22,392 nt of DNA, taken from NCBI GenBank assembly GCA_937949745.1, contig CALECM010000004.1:1-22392 (forward strand), given 5' to 3'. The stretch's first letter is position 1; every line of letters starts with the position of its first letter. Origin of the DNA: an uncultured Bacteroidales bacterium. GTDB taxonomy: Bacteria > Bacteroidota > Bacteroidia > Bacteroidales > WCHB1-69. A model generated the notes under the pieces. The model was not told where the DNA came from, searched no databases, and saw nothing but the letters and a program-made list of their open reading frames with translations. Shown here one piece after another: positions 17,301 to 22,392 of this stretch. The position numbers were made by a program, and so were the translations under genes.

Positions 17301-17493
17301 GGTAAACATTGCCGATACCGATGGGAAAGTCTACCGGCCCGACCGTATCGCGATCAGGGACAATGAAGTTTTGGTAGTGGATTATAAAACAGGAAAAGAG
17401 AAGCCTTCACATCACAATCAAATTGAGAAATACGCCGAATTGTTACGGCATATGGGATTTGAAAAGGTATCCTGTAAAGTCATTTATATTTAA
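14356..17493 (+). CDS. AddA/RecB-like UvrD-family helicase with C-terminal PD-(D/E)XK nuclease
   Basis: This 1045-residue protein is a superfamily 1A helicase fused to a RecB-type nuclease, expected to resect double-strand breaks. Motif I is ASAGSGKTT (Lys13), Walker B is LIDEFQDT (residues about 397-404), and motif III-like FGDVKQAIYRFRNG follows. Then come LATNYRSS, motif V TTVHKAKGLQYPVV (about 744-757) and motif VI LLYVAHTRAS (about 818-827). The C-terminal nuclease has His925 (IRIHH), Asp996 (RPDRI) and the catalytic triplet Asp1009-Tyr-Lys1011 (VVDYKTG), all intact. This layout matches the Bacteroidetes AddA-like proteins annotated as UvrD-helicase domain-containing protein or exodeoxyribonuclease V beta-like. 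The usual AddB-type partner is not adjacent: upstream is a dipeptidase, downstream is pyrH. The start ATG lies just after a TACCTTTG box. Confidence 0.9.
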   Translation: MFVTYKASAGSGKTTHLVAEYLSICFSENGSFSYPEKKFRNIMAITFTNNATAEMKQRIMETLYEFAFREDYSELPGSCRAIWEMIKKNLGIFGKEADLSIRKKSLILLKEIVYDYPSFSISTIDSFFQRLIRAFALELHINLNFNLEIELDEFFDQTVDLLLNQVSKAEQRQAFSVSEQVLNLMENNLAETGKSNLERDLRKILFFIYDEDSYLPLKKLENTNSGQIKLSARKLLEERKELKKKIRALASEGETLIRENALQPEQFYYGTKGPYVWYTKVSGNPDKIASKYVSDALEKGCLTKKEGIIPDVLHQKLIEIARRIFELSDSYRLKAILCQNLDSFLLLFDLKQIMDEIKLHDNLFYLSETNSKIYDTIRDEEVPYIYEKLGNRYSYFLIDEFQDTSKMQWKDLLPLIKNALSGANFYGEIGKTILFGDVKQAIYRFRNGYSSLLNQLSSEEGYMAEMGKTADLGEFSTVTLATNYRSSKAIVTFNNRLFRFFEKLNDKEKPVFALANEYYRDVEQEIPDHTDRSGFVSILFRDDNTGENYMIEEVVRAVKEALGRNFQYRDIAVLTKDRKSGTEYGKILAEHHIPVISTDSLLLSSSEKIRVLIATLQYLTDPRDELAKLVMARFIHRDENYGLPPTVISILKDEEKFTAYLQSAGINIEREKLLALPLFTLIKELIVLYQLTESDIFIISFLDVVLDYMNGKNPEIVRFLDWWDKQAGKLSISSPQNLDAVTVTTVHKAKGLQYPVVIFPLTQYSHAFTKKKFWYYDENNETGIPCFPVNINANLKETVFEEEYNRESELSKLDNLNLLYVAHTRASECFYIITGKRTDNKGNYAKYLSRFVDEELSMMVQDPENEYRYWHGNKEYIHERKKVNSHETHTIPTLPVSSFTPCSEQLVYHDVKEKTFDQERGIRIHHILSSLRDFPQNQDEIDNLQLVGEETMIQTIKNFLEKIIADDQLKPYFTKETSIFNEVNIADTDGKVYRPDRIAIRDNEVLVVDYKTGKEKPSHHNQIEKYAELLRHMGFEKVSCKVIYI

Positions 17494-17592
17494 TTATTCC
17501 CATAATTCTCTATTGATAGCGGAGAAGTAAGGATAGTAAGGTATCCATTCGTTTTTACCCACAATAATCATCGGTAAGATGAACATTTGTTG

Positions 17593-17600
17593 TATATTTG
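17593..17600 (+). promoter_or_regulatory. Bacteroidetes-type -7 box for the pyrH operon
   Basis: TATATTTG fits TAnnTTTG and lies only 15 bases before the pyrH ATG, so the leader would be very short. The box overlaps an in-frame TTG at 17598 that could otherwise be taken as a start, which supports the ATG at 17616. Confidence 0.55.
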
Positions 17601-17615
17601 CACCAAATTTTAAAA

Positions 17616-18332
17616 ATGGAATATTCCCGTATACTATTGAAACTGAGTGGAGAATCTCTCATGGGAAACGATAACTATGGCATTGATTATGACGCCATAG
17701 ATTATTTTACTACGGAAATCAAATCGGCTACCGAACTGGGAATACAGGTTGGAGTTGTTGTAGGCGGAGGCAATATCTTCCGCGGAATACAGGGAGCCGG
17801 AGCTGGATTTGACCGGCGTCAGGGTGATTATATGGGGATGATGGCTACCGTCATTAATTCCATGGCCTTGGAAGGTATCCTAAAAGAAAAAAAGGTAAAA
17901 GTAAAAGTACTTACCGCAATGGCTATTGAAGGCATCGGAGAAAAAATCTATTTCAATAAAGCCGATCAATATCTCAATGACGGTTATGTGGTTATCTTCG
18001 GCGGCGGGACGGGCAATCCTTTTTTCACTACCGACACGGGAGCCGCTTTACGGGCCGCCGAAATCAAAGCGGACCTGCTCCTGAAAGGAACACGGGTTGA
18101 CGGCGTTTATTCTGATGATCCGGAAAAAAATCCGGAAGCAGTGAAATTTAACCGTATCACTTACACCGAAGCTTATGAAAAGCAATTAAGGATCATGGAT
18201 CTTACAGCTTTTACACTTTGTCAGGAAAACGACCTTAAGCTATGTATCTATGATGCGAATAAAAAAGGCAATCTGGTAAAGATACTCAAAGGTGAAAAAG
18301 TAGGCACCATGTTGTATAATAAAGTAAAATGA
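17616..18332 (+). CDS. pyrH: UMP kinase
   Basis: This 238-residue bacterial-type UMP kinase (amino acid kinase fold) phosphorylates UMP to UDP in the cytoplasm, in the pyrimidine pathway. Recognisable motifs are KLSGESLMG at the start, GVVVGGGNIFRG (phosphate loop), DYMGMMATVINSMAL, IFGGGTGNPFFTTDTGAALRA and GTRVDGVYSDDPEKNP. The ATG at 17616 (MEYSRILLKLSGE) gives the family's usual N-terminus; an upstream TTG at 17598 would add six residues and overlaps the promoter box, so it is rejected. It is the first gene of a likely operon. Its TGA overlaps the ATG of the 2TM gene by four bases (ATGA), suggesting translational coupling. frr follows one gene later, which is the common pyrH-frr neighbourhood with an insertion. 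Confidence 0.96.
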   Translation: MEYSRILLKLSGESLMGNDNYGIDYDAIDYFTTEIKSATELGIQVGVVVGGGNIFRGIQGAGAGFDRRQGDYMGMMATVINSMALEGILKEKKVKVKVLTAMAIEGIGEKIYFNKADQYLNDGYVVIFGGGTGNPFFTTDTGAALRAAEIKADLLLKGTRVDGVYSDDPEKNPEAVKFNRITYTEAYEKQLRIMDLTAFTLCQENDLKLCIYDANKKGNLVKILKGEKVGTMLYNKVK

Positions 18333-18724
18333 ACAAAACGAATATAAAAAATAATCTTGTTACTCCGGATGAAGCTCCGGGGACAGAAGAGGAAAAATTA
18401 TACAAGAAAGCCTCCAGGAGGGCCAGATTTAAAATCCATCTTATGATCTTTCTTCTTGTGGAGATTTTATTCTGGGTTGTCTGGTTCTTTTTATTCCGGG
18501 GAGGACAGGATGCCACCAGTGCAAAAGCCCTTAACGCCTTACTATTACTAAGTATCGTATGGCTGATCATCGTAATTGCACATTATTTAATGGTTTATAA
18601 ATGGAATAAATCATTGGTGGAAAAAGAATTGGAAAAACTTAAAAAAGAAAACAAGGCACAACGGGAAGAATTGGAAAAATTAAAAAAGGGAAACGGGGAA
18701 CAAAACAATAAACATAACATATAA
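18329..18724 (+). CDS. 2TM-domain small membrane protein with C-terminal coiled coil
   Basis: This 131-residue protein has two predicted transmembrane helices: about residues 36-56 (IHLMIFLLVEILFWVVWFFL) and about 70-91 (ALLLLSIVWLIIVIAHYLMV). The preceding YKKASRRARFKIHL matches the start of the 2TM family (PF13239). The charged tail after KWNKSLVEKELEKLKKE is heptad-rich and likely coiled coil, on the same side as the N-terminus, probably the cytoplasm. The family occurs in Bacteroidetes, alone or fused to LytTR-type histidine kinases, and has no assigned biochemical activity that I know of. The gene overlaps pyrH by four bases and lies 34 bases before frr, so it is co-transcribed with core translation and nucleotide genes. 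A direct role is unknown. Confidence 0.85.
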   Translation: MNKTNIKNNLVTPDEAPGTEEEKLYKKASRRARFKIHLMIFLLVEILFWVVWFFLFRGGQDATSAKALNALLLLSIVWLIIVIAHYLMVYKWNKSLVEKELEKLKKENKAQREELEKLKKGNGEQNNKHNI

Positions 18725-18758
18725 GAGTTTGTTTTTGAATAGATTAAAATAATGTACC

Positions 18759-19322
18759 ATGACAGAAGATATTAAAAAATGTTTGGATCAGGTTAAAGAA
18801 AGTATGGATTCCACAATCGTTTTCTTTGACAAGGAATTACAAAAAATACGGGCAGGAAAAGCCTCTCCTCAGATGCTCCAGGGCCTCAAAGTGGAGTATT
18901 ACGGCAATCTTACTCCTTTGGATCAGGTAGCCACGATCAACACTCCCGATGCAAAACAAATTATAATCCAGCCCTGGGAACGTACGATGGTACCGGTTAT
19001 TGAAAAAGCGATACTTGCTGCCAACTTAGGTTTTACGCCCCAAAATAACGGAGAAGCCGTAAGGATTGTAGTCCCCAGCCTGACCGAAGAACGAAGAAAA
19101 GAACTGGTTAAAAAAGTAAAACAGGAAGCCGAACAAAATAAGGTGAGTATCCGTAACATCAGACGCTCCGCCAATGAAACGGCCAAAAAATTAAAAGATT
19201 CCGGCACACCTGAGGATGAAATAAAAAAGATGGAAGATGATATTCAAAAACTAACCAATGAATTCATCGATAAGATAGATAAAATCGTGACTGCTAAAGA
19301 AAAAGAAATAATGACCGTTTAA
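18759..19322 (+). CDS. frr: Ribosome recycling factor
   Basis: This 187-residue protein separates ribosomal subunits together with EF-G after termination. Clear family marks are KIRAGKASPQML near residue 30, VEYYG and PLDQVATI, QPWERTMVPVIEKAI, and the second-helix motif LTEERRKELVKKVKQEAE followed by VSIRNIRRSANE. Length matches the usual 185-187. The ATG at 18759 is preceded by an AT-rich gap of 34 bases after the 2TM gene, with no separate -7 box seen. Downstream, gcvH begins 11 bases after the stop, so the two are almost certainly on one transcript. The gene is complete and unremarkable. Confidence 0.97.
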   Translation: MTEDIKKCLDQVKESMDSTIVFFDKELQKIRAGKASPQMLQGLKVEYYGNLTPLDQVATINTPDAKQIIIQPWERTMVPVIEKAILAANLGFTPQNNGEAVRIVVPSLTEERRKELVKKVKQEAEQNKVSIRNIRRSANETAKKLKDSGTPEDEIKKMEDDIQKLTNEFIDKIDKIVTAKEKEIMTV

Positions 19323-19333
19323 AATTTATTATC

Positions 19334-19711
19334 ATGAATGTACCTGCAAATTTAAAGTATTCAAATGACCATGAATGGTTAAAAATAGAAGGCGACCTTG
19401 CTTACGTAGGAATTACTTCTTATGCTACTGATCAATTGGGAGACATTGTATTCCTGGATGTTAATACCGTGGGTGATACCATAGAAAAAGGCGAACCTTT
19501 CGGAACAGTGGAAGCTGTTAAAACAGTTTCAGACCTGTTGATGCCGGTAAGTGGCGAAATATTGGAATTCAACGAAGCTTTGGAAGCTAATCCTGGTCTT
19601 CTTAACAGCGATCCTTTCGGAGAAGGTTGGATCATCAAAATCCAAATGAGCAGTTCCGACGAAGTCAACGACCTGCTGGATGACGAAGCATACAAAGCCT
19701 TAATAGATTAA
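19334..19711 (+). CDS. gcvH: Glycine cleavage system H protein
   Basis: This 125-residue lipoyl carrier shuttles the aminomethyl group of glycine between GcvP, GcvT and the lipoamide dehydrogenase. The lipoylated lysine is Lys63 in GTVEAVKTVSDLLMP; other family marks are NDHEWLK, VGITSYATDQLGDIVFLDV and LNSDPFGEGWIIKI. The length is typical. It starts 11 bases after frr, making it the last gene of the pyrH-2TM-frr-gcvH unit, which ends at the hairpin at 19740. No gcvT is in the window; gcvP begins at position 348 on the opposite strand. Sharing a transcript with frr is an uncommon arrangement as far as I know. Confidence 0.97.
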   Translation: MNVPANLKYSNDHEWLKIEGDLAYVGITSYATDQLGDIVFLDVNTVGDTIEKGEPFGTVEAVKTVSDLLMPVSGEILEFNEALEANPGLLNSDPFGEGWIIKIQMSSSDEVNDLLDDEAYKALID

Positions 19712-19739
19712 AATAAGATTATAGAACAACGAATGCCTG

Positions 19740-19774
19740 AATTCACCGGAATATTAATCCCGGTGAATTTTTAT
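19740..19774 (+). terminator. Rho-independent terminator of the pyrH-gcvH operon
   Basis: ATTCACCGG (19741-19749) pairs with CCGGTGAAT (19760-19768), extendable by one A-T pair, around a 10-base loop. A T-rich tail follows. It lies 28 bases after the gcvH stop. Confidence 0.85.
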
Positions 19775-19836
19775 ATTCATCCGGATAGCATTGATTTTTT
19801 TAAAGTTATACCGCTGCAAAGAAACAATATTTTTAT

Positions 19837-19844
19837 TATCTTTG
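19837..19844 (+). promoter_or_regulatory. Bacteroidetes-type -7 box for tonB
   Basis: TATCTTTG fits TAnnTTTG and lies 46 bases upstream of the tonB ATG, after the preceding operon's terminator. Confidence 0.6.
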
Positions 19845-19890
19845 CCGTTCTTAATCCAACGTAGGATTTATATCAATAAATAATATCATC

Positions 19891-20577
19891 ATGATTCAAA
19901 AGAAATCAACAAAAGGCGACCTTGAAAAGAGTAAAAATACTTTTTTCACTATAGGTATTGTACTGGTTCTCGGCCTTGTTTATGTTAGTTTTGAACTCTT
20001 CGCAACCCAGGACAGCGCTCCGGTAATGACTTTGGTCGAAGAAGAATATATTGAAGTGTTGGACGAAGATGTGATCGCCACCGACCAGACTCCCCCTCCC
20101 CCGCCGCCTCCGGTTCAGCAGCAACAGGAAGTGGTATTGAACATTGTGGAAGACAATATTCAGGTAACTACGGATTGGGATTTTAGTCAGGATTTCGACG
20201 AAAACTTCGAAGTGGCCGAATATACCCCTATTGAAATAGTTCAGGAAGTAGTGGAAGAAACCCCGCCTGTACGTTTTGCGGAAGAAATGCCCGAATTTGT
20301 CGGCGGTATGGAAGCAATGTACGCATTCCTCACCAGTGAATTAATTTATCCGGAAGTGGCCCGTACAAATGGTATCCAGGGAGTTTCCGTAATTGAATTC
20401 GTAGTAGAAAGAGACGGAAGTGTAAGTAACGTAACCACTAAAGTTCCCTTATATCCGGATTGTGACCAGGAAGCCATCAGGGTAATCAAGAAAATGCCGA
20501 AATGGAAACCCGGAAAATCAATGGGAAAACCCGTAAGATGTTTCTTCCAGATCCCCGTAAGATTTAGTTTGAACTAA
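19891..20577 (+). CDS. tonB: TonB-family energy transducer
   Basis: This 228-residue inner-membrane protein would couple the ExbB-ExbD proton channel to outer-membrane TonB-dependent receptors. A short cytoplasmic N-terminus is followed by one membrane anchor (about residues 18-34, FFTIGIVLVLGLVYVSF). An acidic periplasmic spacer comes next with seven consecutive prolines at 68-74 and a glutamine run. The C-terminal TonB domain (about 140-228, TIGR01352 type) begins MPEFVGGMEAM and includes LIYPEVARTNGIQGVSVIEF, DGSVSNV, and MPKWKPGKSMGKPVRC, ending in a PVRFSLN strand. No exbB or exbD is adjacent. Bacteroidales usually carry several tonB paralogues, so which receptors it serves cannot be told. 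It forms a single-gene unit with its own promoter box and terminator. Confidence 0.92.
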   Translation: MIQKKSTKGDLEKSKNTFFTIGIVLVLGLVYVSFELFATQDSAPVMTLVEEEYIEVLDEDVIATDQTPPPPPPPVQQQQEVVLNIVEDNIQVTTDWDFSQDFDENFEVAEYTPIEIVQEVVEETPPVRFAEEMPEFVGGMEAMYAFLTSELIYPEVARTNGIQGVSVIEFVVERDGSVSNVTTKVPLYPDCDQEAIRVIKKMPKWKPGKSMGKPVRCFFQIPVRFSLN

Positions 20578-20593
20578 TATCTATATAACCCTA

Positions 20594-20629
20594 ACAAAAA
20601 AAGCACATCAGTCGATGTGCTTTTTTTGT
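20594..20629 (+). terminator. Perfect hairpin terminator after tonB
   Basis: ACAAAAAAAGCACATC and GATGTGCTTTTTTTGT form a perfect 16-bp stem around the loop AGTC, with a T run on the 3' arm. The symmetry allows use from either strand. It begins 17 bases after the tonB stop. Confidence 0.92.
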
Positions 20630-20986
20630 GGTGTGATTTGTATTTTTATTGTCTATCAAAACTGTAATTCGCCAATGAAATCATTTTTTTAGGCGACCAA
20701 AATATTACCTTAGTTAAATCCAGTGAGATTTATGCGATACAAAACTCTAAAACAGCTAAAACACAGGTTAAAATTATAAGATATTTTTATTCAAACGTGA
20801 TCATTTCTAATAATTTGTTTTTCAATCTCGGTTCCACACAGGATATTAAAATTTTGAGAATCATAAAATTAATTTATAAATATCTATTGCTTCACCCGGG
20901 TTAATCTGATAACAACTACTTATAATCCATGTCTTTGAAGTACCTATTTTATGATATTAACTATTGAGATATTCTTATTTAAATTT
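20630..20986. other. AT-rich gap with no supported gene
   Basis: About 360 bases between the tonB terminator and the decayed sorting-domain fragment. I see no ORF, RNA gene or clear repeat that I can support. A short imperfect inverted pair (TTCGCC near 20668 and GGCGA near 20692) is present but has no T tract. Confidence 0.4.
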
Positions 20987-21326
20987 TCACTTTATCGTCA
21001 GTTTTTTACCACCTTATCATACCTTCATTTATTCGTACAAAATAAACTTCTGCCGGCAAGTGAGAGATATTGATATTTATCCTGGACAGATTGGGAAAAC
21101 GACAAGTGGATAGATAAAAATTCCTACCGAAAACATCAAAAATCTCTACTGGTAACTCGCTACTCGTGACATGCAACTCATCACAAATAATGGTCAATTC
21201 TCCTGTGGTAGGATTTGGATAAACTTTAATTTTATTTTTTCCCTTTTGATTTTCGGAGATACCGATATCAGATGTTACCTGAACAGTAAATTTTGTCGAA
21301 AACAAAATTCTTAAAAGTAGGGGTAT
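20987..21326 (-). pseudogene. Remnant of a T9SS-secreted protein: orphan C-terminal sorting domain
   Basis: The open frame (21006-21305 with a TTG start; open up to the stop at 21327) encodes only a type IX secretion sorting domain (Por_Secre_tail, PF18962/TIGR04183-like): IKVYPNPTTGELTI, VEIFDVFGRN and INISHLPAEVYFVRIN. There is no signal peptide, no ATG and no cargo domain, and the frame is closed just upstream. After RINEG the frame ends in MIRW-stop, but the other two frames carry on with DKVVK and then KLTIK-stop at 20987. Two single-base losses therefore explain a lost canonical ending. I read it as a decayed 3' fragment of a larger secreted protein. The alternative, a real small protein from TTG, is unlikely. 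Confidence 0.75.
21145..21183 (-). repeat. Short degenerate GAGTTxC-type repeats inside the sorting domain
   Basis: On the minus strand the stretch reads GATGAGTTGCATGTCACG followed by AGTAGCGAGTTACCAGTAG. These encode DELHVTS and SELPV, two near copies of one peptide. It looks like a small tandem-repeat insertion between the YPNP strand and the VEIFDV strand of the domain. Confidence 0.4.
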
Positions 21327-21404
21327 TTAAACTCCTTGACAAGTATGCTTATTGGAATAGGTTAAAGTATCTTGTTAGATGGTTTTGTTTCATCCATTTT
21401 ATTT

Positions 21405-22391
21405 TTATTCTTTATAAATTACCATTCTAATTGTTCCACGTTCAAGAGCCTCACCGTATAAGTTAATTGTAATCTTGTTTTTTGTAACCCAAGTAATTTT
21501 TTTAAATTTGTCATTATTTTCCCCAATGGGCTTTACACCGGTAAGCATAGTTATTGTTTGTTTGAGTTCGTCAAATTTAGCTTCAGATCGCTTTGCTATT
21601 ATTGCTTTATCTCCAAAATATTTTTGATTGTAATTTCTTGTTTTCTCCCATTCCAAGAAAATTACTTTAACTATAGAATCTTTTTGCGTATAATAATATT
21701 TTGTATAATTGGAAATAACGGAATCTAAGACTTTTATATAACTTATTCCGCCTTCAAATTTTAGCTTATGGGTATTAGGATAGTAACTTTTATGCAGAAT
21801 TTCATCTATGAAAATTTTAGTATTTTTCCCATTTAATACTTTTTCTAAAGAATCAATTTCTCGTATATTCATGTTTTCCATGTTTTTATAAACATAATCA
21901 AACAATACATCAAAATTATCATTGCCCAAATGCCTTAATGTATCCAAATCACTTTTTATATATCTTACTTTTATTTTATTACTGTCTATTTCAATAAAGC
22001 CATATAATCCCCTATTCTCTGTGCTAAATTTTCGAAACAAACCGCTGCCATTAGAATTTTTACCTCTATAATTATTTGAGGGTTTAGTGATATTCATTTT
22101 GTTACCAATAATTTGAACAGGAATCATTTTTCCATTTTTAATTTTAGCGATAAAGGTATAATTGCTATCTGTACATAAGTGAAAAAGTTGATTATCGAAT
22201 GTGAATGATGTCGCAATATTAACAACTGGGTCATCCCATCTCCATCGTGAATAATTAGTGTCCTGATATACAACTTCTGTCCCCACTATAGATTCGCTAT
22301 TTGCAAATGCAACTCCAACAATACCGTATTCTCTCTGCTCTTTAATTATTTTCAGTCCTTCTTTTTTTATTTTGCTATAATATTTTTCTTT
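21405..22391 (-). CDS. Unrecognised protein, C-terminal part (5' end beyond right edge)
   Basis: The frame is open from the stop at 21405 to the right edge, giving 328 visible residues. The GTG at 22286 is an internal codon rather than a convincing start, because the same frame continues upstream as EYGIVGVAFANSESIVGTEV. The protein is rich in Lys, Asn, Ile and Tyr, and the DNA is visibly more AT-rich than the core genes. I see no membrane segment and no catalytic motif that I can name. The middle is charged and helical (IREIDSLEKVLNG). The end has strand-like segments KKITWVTKNKITINLYG and TIRMVIYKE, a style common in uncharacterised Bacteroidetes exported proteins. The function is unknown. 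It lies upstream of, and on the same strand as, the decayed sorting-domain fragment, suggesting an accessory locus. Confidence 0.7.
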   Translation of the reverse strand, partial: KEKYYSKIKKEGLKIIKEQREYGIVGVAFANSESIVGTEVVYQDTNYSRWRWDDPVVNIATSFTFDNQLFHLCTDSNYTFIAKIKNGKMIPVQIIGNKMNITKPSNNYRGKNSNGSGLFRKFSTENRGLYGFIEIDSNKIKVRYIKSDLDTLRHLGNDNFDVLFDYVYKNMENMNIREIDSLEKVLNGKNTKIFIDEILHKSYYPNTHKLKFEGGISYIKVLDSVISNYTKYYYTQKDSIVKVIFLEWEKTRNYNQKYFGDKAIIAKRSEAKFDELKQTITMLTGVKPIGENNDKFKKITWVTKNKITINLYGEALERGTIRMVIYKE

Positions 22392-22392
22392 A

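Noticed and set aside
17598..17615. Upstream TTG start for pyrH
   Set aside because: It lies in the TAnnTTTG promoter box and adds residues absent from the family N-terminus; the ATG at 17616 fits.
21330..21404. Possible insertion-sequence scar between the unknown gene and the sorting-domain remnant
   Set aside because: No terminal inverted repeats, target duplication or transposase fragment could be seen.

Overview
The window looks like a stretch of a Bacteroidetes chromosome, most likely order Bacteroidales. The AT-rich gaps carry TAnnTTTG-type -7 promoter boxes, starts lack clear Shine-Dalgarno sequences, and the protein families fit: HYR and Fib_succ_major surface proteins, a T9SS C-terminal sorting domain, TonB with a proline tract, a 2TM protein and a C69 dipeptidase. 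No rRNA, tRNA, CRISPR array or intact insertion sequence was seen.

Left part (1-8210, minus strand): the 5' end of gcvP (glycine dehydrogenase) runs off the left edge. Next is a 7.5-kb gene for a giant secreted protein of 2489 residues. It has a signal peptide, a SprB-like N-terminal region, PKD/Ig-like modules, HYR modules, eight tandem ~104-residue HYR-like repeats and a C-terminal Fibrobacter-type paralogous domain. The repeat array shows a second level of order, with three-unit blocks apparently duplicated.

Middle (8211-14355): pruA (1-pyrroline-5-carboxylate dehydrogenase, plus) is followed by two dispersed palindromic repeats. Then come a small orphan HsdR-N-type PD-(D/E)XK protein and a small secreted carboxypeptidase-regulatory-domain protein (both minus), a lipoprotein with an Asn-Pro linker (plus) and a secreted C69 dipeptidase (minus).

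Right part (14356-20630, plus): an AddA/RecB-like helicase-nuclease, then a compact operon pyrH - 2TM protein - frr - gcvH, ended by a terminator, then tonB with its own promoter and a perfect hairpin terminator. The operon mixes UMP kinase, ribosome recycling and glycine cleavage H protein. gcvP lies about 19 kb away on the other strand, so glycine cleavage genes are scattered here.

Right edge (20630-22392, minus): a decayed fragment holding only a T9SS sorting domain, with its last codons frameshifted, and the 3' part of an AT-rich unrecognised gene that leaves the window. This edge and the giant repeat gene look accessory; most of the rest is core metabolism and information processing.
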